A stretch of 14,686 nucleotides of DNA from Oscillospiraceae bacterium (GTDB lineage: Bacteria > Bacillota_A > Clostridia > Oscillospirales > Ruminococcaceae). Under the pieces are notes generated by a model. It saw only the letters and a program-made list of their open reading frames with translations, was not told where the DNA came from and did no database searches. The DNA lies in assembly GCA_017523995.1 (NCBI GenBank), contig JAFWUX010000079.1, forward strand, positions 1 to 14,686. The letters are read 5' to 3'. Position numbers and translations under genes: made by a program. Below, one piece after another: positions 1 to 5,559 of this stretch; position 1 is the first letter of the stretch, and each line of letters opens with the position of its first letter.

Positions 1-16
1 AAGATATCTGCTTGTC

Positions 17-96
17 TTTTTGCCATGATACTGCGTTAGAAATCCTTGCCTTGCGTCAGCAAGGCTGCGGCTTTCTGCCTTGTCTCATGACAAAAA
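17..96. repeat. imperfect long palindrome at the left window edge
   Basis: The outer arms are TTTTTGCCATGA (17-28) and TCATGACAAAAA (85-96), complementary except for one position. A short inner hairpin, CCTTGC-GTCA-GCAAGG, lies at 49-64. The sequence between the arms pairs only in patches. I see no coding sequence in 1-140. It could be a copy of a dispersed palindromic repeat or part of a structured RNA whose gene lies to the left. Nothing in the window decides between these. Confidence 0.4.
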
Positions 97-140
97 TCCT
101 GCGCATCTATTCTTCAAGATTTAATTGGTACATCAATATA

Positions 141-179
141 AAAACCCGCTTCGATCCGATGTGACCGAAGCGGGCTTTT
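141..179 (-). terminator. intrinsic terminator after the M4 peptidase gene
   Basis: A GC-rich stem CCCGCTTCG / CGAAGCGGG (145-153 with 166-174) has a 12-nt loop. Read on the minus strand it is followed by a T-rich tract (TTTTTATATTG). It lies 32 bp beyond the stop codon of the minus-strand peptidase gene. The plus-strand side also ends in TTTT, so it may act in both directions. Confidence 0.85.
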
Positions 180-210
180 GTCTGTTCAGAAAACGGGTGC
201 GATCAATAGA

Positions 211-1359
211 TTAGTACACACCTGCTGCGTTGAACGCAGTGATGATGTGCAGCACCTTGGAAGGATAATACGGATCACCGGTCTGGCTCATGACTTCGTT
301 TGCAGCTGCGAGGAATGCCGCTCTGCAATCGGAGAAGGTGATATTTGCCGTATCGGTGGTGTTGTACTTCGAGAGCGAGACCAGCCAGATCTTTGCGAGC
401 AGCTCCTTGTTGTTGACAAAGTAGCTGGACTGTGCCATCGTGTATGCAACGTGGGAGATGACCGTCGAACCTGCCGCGTCCAGATTGGAAGCATACGGAT
501 TTGCCGCAGCAGCAGCCTGCCACTGGCTGTAGTCAGTGTAATAGGTGGCGCCCGGTGTCTTGGGATTGTGGGTGTTCGCCGGATTTGCGATATCGCGGAA
601 GGAGTAATAGCCTGCGGGCTTGGTCACGCCGTTCTTGGTGAAGACCGTTGCGCCGACCTTCCAGTCATTGTTCTCGTCTGCGAGCTCTGCAAAGATATCG
701 CTGTAAGCCTCGGAAAGTGCCGCAGCTTCGCGCGAAAGCTGAGAATAATTATCCCAGCCGAACGCCGCCTGCGTGACAAGATGACCGTATTCATGCGTGA
801 CAACGTCAGTTGCGCTGCCGAGGAACTTCACGGCACTCTCCTGCGACTGGTCGCTGGAACCGAGGCCGAAGAACAGCGTATCGCCCAGCGCCCATGCATT
901 CTCGCGCTCGCCGCCGTTGCCGCCCGGCATATAGGTTGCGTGGTCATTGATCGCGACATAGAGACCGGTCGGGGTGTAGCCGAGATTGTCAAAGTAGTCA
1001 TATGCCTTTTCAACATTGTAGAGGCCGCACTGCGATGCCTGCCAGTAATCATAGGAGCCGGTGTAGGCGCCGAGATTGTCATTATAATTCACATTGACCG
1101 TATGACCGGGTGCCGAGCTGGTGCTGACCGCGCGGATATTTCTGCCCGGCTCAAAGAGATAATCCTGATAATCGGTTTTGCTGGTGCAGTATTCGAGCTT
1201 GATGGTCGAATTGCGGTAGCTGTTCCACATATACGAGCTCTTGGTCATAACGGTTTTGGGGTAGAGTGTGATTGCGCTTGCTGTCAGGGATGTGCTGAGA
1301 GATGCTGCGATGCAAAGTGCGGAAACGGAGGCTGCAATGGTTTTGAGTTGCTTCTTCAT
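211..1359 (-). CDS. secreted M4-family (thermolysin-like) metallopeptidase, possibly catalytically altered
   Basis: The protein has 382 aa. Residues 1-29 form a Sec signal peptide (MKKQ, hydrophobic core, TASA), so it is exported. The zinc site is HEYGH at 189-193 (H189, E190, H193) plus Glu217 in ALSEAYSD, the M4 third-ligand motif. The tail AFNAAGVY matches the thermolysin end AFDAVGVY. I chose the ATG at 1359 because it begins the signal peptide and has GGAG about 10 nt upstream; a longer frame to 1443 would add an unlikely 28 residues in front. There is no room for the usual FTP/PepSY propeptide, so it is shorter than typical pro-M4 enzymes. Odd point: in the segment that normally reads VHxNS, with the transition-state histidine (His231 of thermolysin), this protein has DAAGS, so that position appears to be Ala295. 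Fold assignment is firm; activity is uncertain. Confidence 0.9.
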   Translation of the reverse strand: MKKQLKTIAASVSALCIAASLSTSLTASAITLYPKTVMTKSSYMWNSYRNSTIKLEYCTSKTDYQDYLFEPGRNIRAVSTSSAPGHTVNVNYNDNLGAYTGSYDYWQASQCGLYNVEKAYDYFDNLGYTPTGLYVAINDHATYMPGGNGGERENAWALGDTLFFGLGSSDQSQESAVKFLGSATDVVTHEYGHLVTQAAFGWDNYSQLSREAAALSEAYSDIFAELADENNDWKVGATVFTKNGVTKPAGYYSFRDIANPANTHNPKTPGATYYTDYSQWQAAAAANPYASNLDAAGSTVISHVAYTMAQSSYFVNNKELLAKIWLVSLSKYNTTDTANITFSDCRAAFLAAANEVMSQTGDPYYPSKVLHIITAFNAAGVY

Positions 1360-1395
1360 GTGTGATACTCCTTTACAATCATTTTGGTATGCAGC

Positions 1396-1408
1396 GGGTG
1401 CTGCACCC
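1396..1408. promoter_or_regulatory. short perfect inverted repeat in the peptidase leader
   Basis: GGGTGC-T-GCACCC lies between the predicted -10 box and the ribosome-binding site of the M4 peptidase gene. It could be a repressor operator or a small leader hairpin. Only the symmetry and position support this. Confidence 0.35.
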
Positions 1409-1416
1409 TGTTTTCT

Positions 1417-1445
1417 ATTGTAGCGGATGTGATTTTCTTGCACAA
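1417..1445 (-). promoter_or_regulatory. sigma-A-type promoter of the M4 peptidase gene
   Basis: On the minus strand, TTGTGC (1445-1440), a 17-bp spacer and TACAAT (1422-1417) lie about 60 bp upstream of the chosen start. An AT-rich tract follows upstream (about 1450-1510), which may act as an UP element. I see no gene in 1446-1549. Confidence 0.6.
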
Positions 1446-1549
1446 CTCATATATTGCGATGAAATCGTCAAATATTGCTGATTGTGAATATTTTAAGATT
1501 CATATTCATTCCGATTTGTTAAAGATTCCGCCTGATAGCAAGAGCATCA

Positions 1550-1595
1550 AAATAAAAAAGTTGTACGCCGTGAATATTTCCACATAGCGTACAAC
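1550..1595 (-). terminator. intrinsic terminator of the LytTR operon
   Basis: A 9-bp stem GTTGTACGC / GCGTACAAC (1560-1568 with 1587-1595) has an 18-nt loop. On the minus strand it is followed by CTTTTTTATTTTG. It begins 24 bp after the stop codon of the two-pass membrane protein gene. Confidence 0.85.
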
Positions 1596-1619
1596 TGTTT
1601 CTTTATTTGACAATATTGC

Positions 1620-2303
1620 TCACTTGGAGTGTGCAACCTGATCCATGGGAATCTGCACCAGATCCTGACCGTTGACGATAAAATGTATTGTGGTCAGATA
1701 GTGCTTTTCCGGATTGAATACATAGGGGAACGATATGGTCACCCAGTTTCCGGTTTCCTGACTGCATTCACTGCTCATTGAAAAGCGGTTGTTCTGGTCA
1801 ACCATCGCGCGCCATTCCCATATGAAGCGCGGAAGATCCGTGTCACAATAGTAGCAGATCTGCGGCGCGGTCGTATTCGGATTGTCTGCAATGTAATAGA
1901 TGATTCGCTCCCTGCCCTCCTGGACATATCGCGTATAGCCGGGCATGTCCTCCTCCGGCGACTGATGTTTGAGCGCATGATCCTCGTCTTCGTACAAAGT
2001 GTAGGTGCAATTCTTTACGTCCCGAAACAGCTCATCATCCGCGTCCAGCCGTGCGCTGAAAATAATCAGCAGAACGCTCCAGAACAGAACGATCAGGAAG
2101 AATCCGCTGAGAATGCAGATCAGCGCAACTCGAAGCGGAGACATGAGTTTCGTCTTTTTTTTGCCGAGCGAATGCTCTGCAACGCGACTGTCCAGATAGC
2201 GCCTGTACATATTCTTATAGACAGCGACGCACAGCGATGTGATTCCGACAACCGCAAGAACCGAAAGAATCAGAAAAAAGATTACAACATATGAAACACC
2301 CAT
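1620..2303 (-). CDS. two-pass membrane protein with extracytoplasmic domain, partner of the LytTR regulator
   Basis: The protein has 227 aa and belongs to no family I recognise. Transmembrane segments lie at about 3-27 and 57-83, joined by a basic loop (many Lys/Arg at 30-55) that should be cytoplasmic. This puts the C-terminal ~145 residues (84-227) outside the cell. That part has two Cys in CYYC and another in SSEC. The ATG at 2303 was chosen because GAAAGGAG sits 7 nt upstream; the open frame runs further only through the preceding gene. It starts 13 bp after the LytTR stop, and its ribosome-binding site overlaps that stop, so the two genes are translationally linked. In streptococcal LytTR regulatory systems (HdrRM, BrsRM) a co-transcribed membrane protein inhibits the LytTR activator. 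A similar role here is inferred from gene order and topology only. Confidence 0.8.
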   Translation of the reverse strand: MGVSYVVIFFLILSVLAVVGITSLCVAVYKNMYRRYLDSRVAEHSLGKKKTKLMSPLRVALICILSGFFLIVLFWSVLLIIFSARLDADDELFRDVKNCTYTLYEDEDHALKHQSPEEDMPGYTRYVQEGRERIIYYIADNPNTTAPQICYYCDTDLPRFIWEWRAMVDQNNRFSMSSECSQETGNWVTISFPYVFNPEKHYLTTIHFIVNGQDLVQIPMDQVAHSK

Positions 2304-2316
2304 AATAGTTCTCCTT

Positions 2317-2763
2317 TCAGATACCGAGCGTGTCCTTGAACATATAATAATATGTTCGCGTGACATCGACACGCGCCCCGTCGGACATTGTCAGAATAAA
2401 TTTCTGCCCGAGCATGGGACGGATGCTTTTGATATGGTTGATCGAAACAATCGCGGAATTGCTGACGCGGATAAATTCCTGCGGATCGAGAATCTCCTCC
2501 AGCCTGCGCAGCGGATCGGAAAGCCTGCACGAAAGCCCGTCACAATAGGCAATGATCTCGTGCGCAAAGCTTTCGATATGTGAGATGTCAGCGGTTTTGA
2601 GCCTGTATATTTCATCGCCGTTCCGCCCGATCAGATGCGACGCATAGACATTCTTCTCCGAGAGAATGAGGTCGGCGCTGTCGTCGATCTCGGCGCCGTG
2701 AACGGTCAGCCAGTCTGCAAGCTCCGCATATCGCTGCTCGCTGACCATAAGCCGGATTTTCAT
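2317..2763 (-). CDS. stand-alone LytTR-domain DNA-binding transcriptional regulator
   Basis: The protein has 148 aa. A LytTR domain spans about 48-148, with characteristic segments such as the Ile-Tyr-Arg-Leu strand near 52, FIRVSNSAIVSINHIKSI (97-114), where LytTR proteins carry the conserved RxHxS/N segment, and the final strand plus helix RVDVTRTYYYMF. The first ~45 residues are a short domain, not a response-regulator receiver: no phospho-acceptor Asp pattern is seen and the length is too small. It should bind DNA as a dimer without phosphorelay control. The ATG at 2763 is preceded by an AAAGGGGGGG ribosome-binding tract. It is first in a two-gene operon with the membrane protein at 1620-2303, the likely source of its input. 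Confidence 0.9.
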   Translation of the reverse strand: MKIRLMVSEQRYAELADWLTVHGAEIDDSADLILSEKNVYASHLIGRNGDEIYRLKTADISHIESFAHEIIAYCDGLSCRLSDPLRRLEEILDPQEFIRVSNSAIVSINHIKSIRPMLGQKFILTMSDGARVDVTRTYYYMFKDTLGI

Positions 2764-2795
2764 CGGGTTATCCCCCCCTTTGTTTTTCTGATCTT

Positions 2796-2824
2796 ATCAT
2801 ATCATAATTCGCGCACAGACGCAA
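2796..2824 (-). promoter_or_regulatory. sigma-A-type promoter of the LytTR operon
   Basis: On the minus strand, TTGCGT (2824-2819), a 17-bp spacer and TATGAT (2801-2796) lie 33 bp upstream of the ATG. The -35 box overlaps GCAAG-TGCC-CTTGC (2821-2834), and CTTGCA is repeated at 2830-2835 and 2839-2844. These short repeats are candidate sites for an autoregulator. Confidence 0.6.
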
Positions 2825-2887
2825 GTGCCCTTGCACAGCTTGCATCTGCCGGTTCCTGAATTACACCGCGGTGCCGCTGTTCTGCGC

Positions 2888-2916
2888 TTGACAAACTGCA
2901 TAAATTGCTGTATAAT
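2888..2916 (+). promoter_or_regulatory. perfect consensus sigma-A promoter
   Basis: TTGACA (2888-2893), a 17-bp spacer and TATAAT (2911-2916) match the housekeeping consensus exactly. The promoter is divergent from the LytTR promoter and drives the small glycine-rich membrane protein; the leader to the ATG is about 68 nt. Strong constitutive expression is expected unless it is repressed. Confidence 0.9.
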
Positions 2917-2990
2917 AAGCCTAAGATGCAGCTGCATCTGAAAGAACATCCACTGGAAACAAGACGTCAAATGAAAAGGAGGAACCAGTT

Positions 2991-3308
2991 ATGGTTACGG
3001 TATCCACTTATGCAGAACTTCAGCAGGCAGTCATGCGCGATGAGCCGTGCATTCGACTGGAGGCACATGCAAAACAGTATTACGAAAGAAAAGTCAATGA
3101 TCTGCTGGGCGGCGGCGTTGTCGGCGCTCTGCCGGGACTGATGGTCGCAGGCCCGCTCGGCGCGGCAGTCGGCGCACTGGTCGGCGCAACGGTCGGCAAT
3201 GCCCTGACAAACCGCGAACCCTCTGAGCAGGATGTCGCAAAGTTCCTCGTCCGCTATTACCGCAAGTCCAGCACCGGTGTCACCTTCATCGAGCTGACAC
3301 ACAGATAA
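2991..3308 (+). CDS. small glycine-rich membrane-associated protein
   Basis: The protein has 105 aa. Residues 1-36 are polar and probably helical. Residues 38-72 form a hydrophobic Gly/Ala-rich stretch with repeated small-xxx-small spacing (GGGVVGALPG, GPLGAAVGALVGATVG), a glycine zipper that usually gives tightly packed transmembrane helices or an oligomeric membrane insert. Residues 73-105 are a polar tail. The ATG at 2991 has a near-perfect AAAGGAGG 8 nt upstream. The gene stands alone between a consensus promoter and a strong terminator, so it is likely well expressed. I do not recognise a specific family; glycine-zipper domains occur in envelope-stress lipoproteins, but there is no signal peptide or lipobox here. 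Function unknown. Confidence 0.8.
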   Translation: MVTVSTYAELQQAVMRDEPCIRLEAHAKQYYERKVNDLLGGGVVGALPGLMVAGPLGAAVGALVGATVGNALTNREPSEQDVAKFLVRYYRKSSTGVTFIELTHR

Positions 3309-3324
3309 TATGCACAGGTAAACT

Positions 3325-3364
3325 GAGCCGCTTCATTCGGGTGAATGGAGCGGCTCGTTTTTTT
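3325..3364 (+). terminator. strong intrinsic terminator
   Basis: A 14-bp stem GAGCCGCTTCATTC / GAATGGAGCGGCTC (3325-3338 with 3343-3356, one G-U pair) has a 4-nt loop and is followed by GTTTTTTT. It ends the transcript of the small glycine-rich protein, so the DUF2828 transcript downstream needs its own promoter. Confidence 0.92.
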
Positions 3365-3410
3365 GCAGAATCCGTTTTCCGTGTTCGCAGAAAAATTTAG
3401 ATGATTTCGG

Positions 3411-3448
3411 TTCCGGTTTGTGGTATGATAAAGCCATGGAAACCGGAA
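3411..3448. promoter_or_regulatory. inverted-repeat operator candidate around the -10 box
   Basis: A perfect 9-bp inverted repeat, TTCCGGTTT (3411-3419) and AAACCGGAA (3440-3448), has an inner TGG/CCA pair (3421-3423 with 3434-3436) and brackets an extended -10 box. This arrangement fits a dimeric repressor site. Alternatively it could be the first hairpin of the leader RNA if transcription starts upstream. Confidence 0.5.
3421..3429 (+). promoter_or_regulatory. extended -10 promoter of the DUF2828 leader
   Basis: TGGTATGAT is an extended -10 element (TGn plus TATGAT) in the 480-nt gap before the DUF2828 gene. No good -35 box lies 16-18 bp upstream, as is usual for extended -10 promoters. 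Transcription would start near 3436 and give a leader of about 410 nt. Confidence 0.5.
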
Positions 3449-3690
3449 AGGCACAAACAGCAGATCATCTTCAAAAACATGATGAAAAGAATGTGCCTTG
3501 TATGATGCATAACGGTTCAGACAGCAGCCCGTTCTGGATTTCACGCCGGAGGGGCGGGGCGCAGCCCATGCCGCCGGTGCCACAAAACGAACCGTGTCGG
3601 CATCAGCCGGAAAAAACATCCCGTCCGCAGAGAACGGCATCAACCGCAGCCCGTAAAATCACCTGTTAAGTGTATCACGGTGCCGTGATG
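3436..3690 (+). other. upstream part of the structured DUF2828 leader
   Basis: No credible gene is seen; an 83-codon frame (3418-3669) lacks a good ribosome-binding site and protein-like composition. The stretch holds several inverted repeats. AAGGCACA pairs with TGTGCCTT (3448-3455 with 3492-3499) around an inner ATCAT/ATGAT hairpin (3464-3468 with 3479-3483). GGTGCCAC pairs with GTG plus GGCATC (about 3577-3604, with a TC bulge). ATCACGG-TG-CCGTGAT lies at 3674-3689. CGGCATCAGCCG (3598-3609) recurs with one change at 3635-3646, and GCAGCCC occurs at 3524, 3561, 3646 and 3703. This looks like structured non-coding RNA rather than decayed coding sequence. Confidence 0.45.
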
Positions 3691-3783
3691 CAGACAGTTA
3701 CAGCAGCCCATTGATGTGGTTAATCGCAGGTTCGAATCCTGCCCTGCGATCCTTACAGGATCGTGAAGGAGTAAAACTGTCTG
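3691..3783 (+). ncRNA. tRNA-mimic (Y RNA/YrlA-like) RNA candidate upstream of the DUF2828 gene
   Basis: The outer stem is CAGACAGTT (3691-3699) with AACTGTCTG (3775-3783), 9 perfect bp. Inside lies a T-arm, GCAGG-TTCGAAT-CCTGC (3726-3742), whose loop fits the tRNA T-loop consensus TTCRANY. Four nt before it is a hairpin (AGCC/GGTT at 3705-3708 with 3718-3721, or alternatively ATTGA/TTAAT at 3710-3714 with 3720-3724); its loop carries GG at 3718-3719, like a D-loop. After the T-arm comes CGATCC-TTACA-GGATCG (3747-3763). There is no 7-bp acceptor stem or CCA end, so it is not a tRNA gene. A competing pairing, ATCGCAGG/CCTGCGAT (3723-3730 with 3743-3750), excludes the T-arm. Bacterial Y RNAs of the YrlA type pair a Ro-binding stem with a tRNA-like module and are encoded beside their Ro protein. 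The gene 62 bp downstream is a Ro-like vWA protein, so the assignment is plausible but untested. Confidence 0.55.
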
Positions 3784-3844
3784 GTGGATCCTGCGGACGG
3801 GAAAGATGAAATACAACACGGCACAAGCCGGAAAGGAGCATATC

Positions 3845-5329
3845 ATGCTGAATCTGCTGAAAAAAGAATCGAATATCACAAGAACCGAGAACGGCGCTCT
3901 GACGCACCGCTCCTCCGGTACAGACTGCATGGATCTGTTCTTCCGTGCGGGCGGCATGCGCGGTGCCGCAGAATCCGAGATCGCCGATCTCGTCTGCCGT
4001 GCATATATCGAGGATCCCGTCAAGACGATGAAGATTCTGTTCTATGTCCGCGATATCCGCGGCGGCATGGGTGAGCGCCGGTTCTTCCGGATCGCCATGC
4101 AGACGCTTGCCGCAATCGCGCCGGAATCCGTCTGCCGGAACCTGCCGCTCTTTGCGGAGTACGGCAGATTCGATGACCTCTGCGCACTGCTCGGCACATC
4201 CTGCGAGGCGGAAGCAATCGCAGTGATCCGGACGCAGTTTCAGGCTGACCTTGCGGCAATGGCGGCGGAAAAGCCCGCCTCGCTGCTGGCAAAGTGGCTG
4301 CCCTCTGTCAACGCCTCCTCCGCGGAGACCTGCGCTATGGGCAGAAAGATCGCAAAGGCGCTCGGGATGAACGAAAAGCAGTACCGGAAGTCGCTCTCTG
4401 CACTGCGCCGCTATACGGACATCATCGAGAACCGGCTGCGCACCTATGACTACACCTTCTCCTATGAGAAGCAGACCTCCGGCGCAATGATGAAGTACCG
4501 CAAGGCGTTCATCCGGAATGACCGTGACCGCTACACGGCATATCTTTCCGCGGTTGAAAAGCATGAGGCGGTGCTGCACGCGGATACGCTGTATCCCTAT
4601 GAGATCATCCGCTCCTGCAAGGCAAACTGGATGGGCACGATGAGCAAAGAGATGCATGCGGCAGAGCGGCGTGCACTGGATGCTGCATGGAGAAATCTGC
4701 CGGTATACGGCGCGGGCACGGAAAATGCGCTTGCCGTTGTGGACGGCTCCGGCTCGATGTATACGAACCGGTGCTCCCCGCGTCCGATTGACGCTGCGCT
4801 CTCGCTGGGTATCTACTTTGCAGAGCACAACCGCGGTGCATTTGCAAATCACTTCATCACGTTCTCGAAGAATCCGCAGCTCGTGGAGATCAAGGGCGGA
4901 GATATCGTCGAAAAGGCGCTGTTCTGCTCGACCTACTGCGAGGCAGCAAATACGAATCTCGAAGCGGTGTTTGATCTGATCCTGCAGACGGCGGTGAAAA
5001 ACCGGCTGCCGCAGGCGGAGCTGCCCGCAAAGCTGTACATCATCTCCGATATGGAGTTTGACGGCTGCATCATCGGCGGCAATGACCGGACAATGTTCGG
5101 GACAATGCGCCGGAGATACGCACGGTACGGCTATGTGCTGCCGCAGATTGTCTTCTGGAATGTTGCATCTCGGAATCAGAATATCCCCGTCACGGCATCG
5201 CAGACAGGCGCTGCGCTGGTCTCGGGCGCGTCGGCGTCAATCTTCGATATGGTGGCAGGCGGCGAGCTGACACCGGAAACGATCATGAACCGCGCAATCG
5301 AAACCGAGCGCTACGCAAAGGTGTGCTAA
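3845..5329 (+). CDS. DUF2828 family protein with C-terminal vWA domain (Ro60/TROVE-like architecture)
   Basis: The protein has 494 aa. The N-terminal half (about 1-290) is helical and carries DUF2828 landmarks: ENGALTHRSSG (15-25), the DPVKTMKILFYVRDIRGG region (57-74), the NLPLFAEYGRFDDL region (99-112), LLAKWLPSVN (147-156) and PYEII (251-255). The C-terminal half is a vWA domain with a complete metal-ion-dependent adhesion site: DGSGS (D300, S302, S304), Thr370 in TNLE and Asp402 in SDMEFD. Helical-repeat ring plus vWA is also the plan of Ro60/Rsr, which binds Y RNA and misfolded RNA. DUF2828 itself has no established function that I know of. The ATG at 3845 is preferred because AAAGGAG lies 6 nt upstream; an in-frame ATG at 3806 has no such site. 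It is cytoplasmic, with no signal or membrane segment. The structured RNA just upstream is the likely partner (inference). No RtcB or PNPase gene lies beside it. Confidence 0.9.
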   Translation: MLNLLKKESNITRTENGALTHRSSGTDCMDLFFRAGGMRGAAESEIADLVCRAYIEDPVKTMKILFYVRDIRGGMGERRFFRIAMQTLAAIAPESVCRNLPLFAEYGRFDDLCALLGTSCEAEAIAVIRTQFQADLAAMAAEKPASLLAKWLPSVNASSAETCAMGRKIAKALGMNEKQYRKSLSALRRYTDIIENRLRTYDYTFSYEKQTSGAMMKYRKAFIRNDRDRYTAYLSAVEKHEAVLHADTLYPYEIIRSCKANWMGTMSKEMHAAERRALDAAWRNLPVYGAGTENALAVVDGSGSMYTNRCSPRPIDAALSLGIYFAEHNRGAFANHFITFSKNPQLVEIKGGDIVEKALFCSTYCEAANTNLEAVFDLILQTAVKNRLPQAELPAKLYIISDMEFDGCIIGGNDRTMFGTMRRRYARYGYVLPQIVFWNVASRNQNIPVTASQTGAALVSGASASIFDMVAGGELTPETIMNRAIETERYAKVC

Positions 5330-5332
5330 AGA

Positions 5333-5410
5333 GGTGTCTCCGACGGATCTGAAATGGGGACTCCGTCCCCAAACCCCTGCTGGGGATATTATCCCCAGAC
5401 CCCATGTTTA
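5333..5410 (+). repeat. GC-rich palindromic repeat, copy 1
   Basis: It starts with GGTGTCTCCGACGGATCTGA right after the DUF2828 stop and contains two hairpins, GGGGA-CTCCG-TCCCC (5356-5370) and CTGGGGAT-ATT-ATCCCCAG (5380-5398). The same start (GGTRTCTCCGRYGGAT) and GGGG/CCCC architecture recur at 8892 and 14373, always downstream of a plus-strand gene. Confidence 0.75.
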
Positions 5411-5424
5411 TGTATGAATAAAAG

Positions 5425-5466
5425 AAAGCCGCCCGAATTTACGTGATGCAAAATCGGGCGGCTTTT
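5425..5466. terminator. bidirectional terminator between DUF2828 and anti-sigma genes
   Basis: A 12-bp stem AAAGCCGCCCGA / TCGGGCGGCTTT (5425-5436 with 5454-5465), extended by TTT/AAA, has T-rich tracts on both strands (CTTTTATT on plus, CTTTCTTTTATT on minus). It lies between convergent genes and should end both the DUF2828 and the sigma/anti-sigma transcripts. Confidence 0.88.
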
Positions 5467-5559
5467 ATTATGCTTCGATATCCTCGATCGGGACACAAAA
5501 CTGCAATCCTGATCTTGAATCATTCGTACTTTAGCATATCGGCTGTCGGTTCCACCGAC

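Noticed and set aside
178..1365. 395-codon plus-strand reading frame
   Set aside because: Antisense to the M4 peptidase, which has a signal peptide, active-site motif, ribosome-binding site, promoter and terminator. The plus-strand product is Cys/Arg-rich with no recognisable domain.
3418..3669. Possible 83-aa gene in the DUF2828 leader
   Set aside because: The start lies within the -10 region, there is no ribosome-binding site, composition is unlike protein, and the stretch is better explained by RNA hairpins.
3524..3709. CRISPR-like array from the four GCAGCCC copies
   Set aside because: The repeat unit is only 7 bp, spacing is irregular, and there are no cas genes.
3698..3770. A canonical tRNA gene at the TTCGAAT T-loop
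   Set aside because: The T-arm is perfect, but no 7-bp acceptor stem encloses it and the anticodon-like arm is weak. The enclosing 9-bp stem is in the wrong place for a tRNA.
3698..4852. Long minus-strand reading frame (384 codons)
   Set aside because: It lies antisense to the DUF2828 gene, and its end reads AGFEPAINH, the familiar artefact of translating the complement of a tRNA T-arm. This in fact supports the tRNA-like call.
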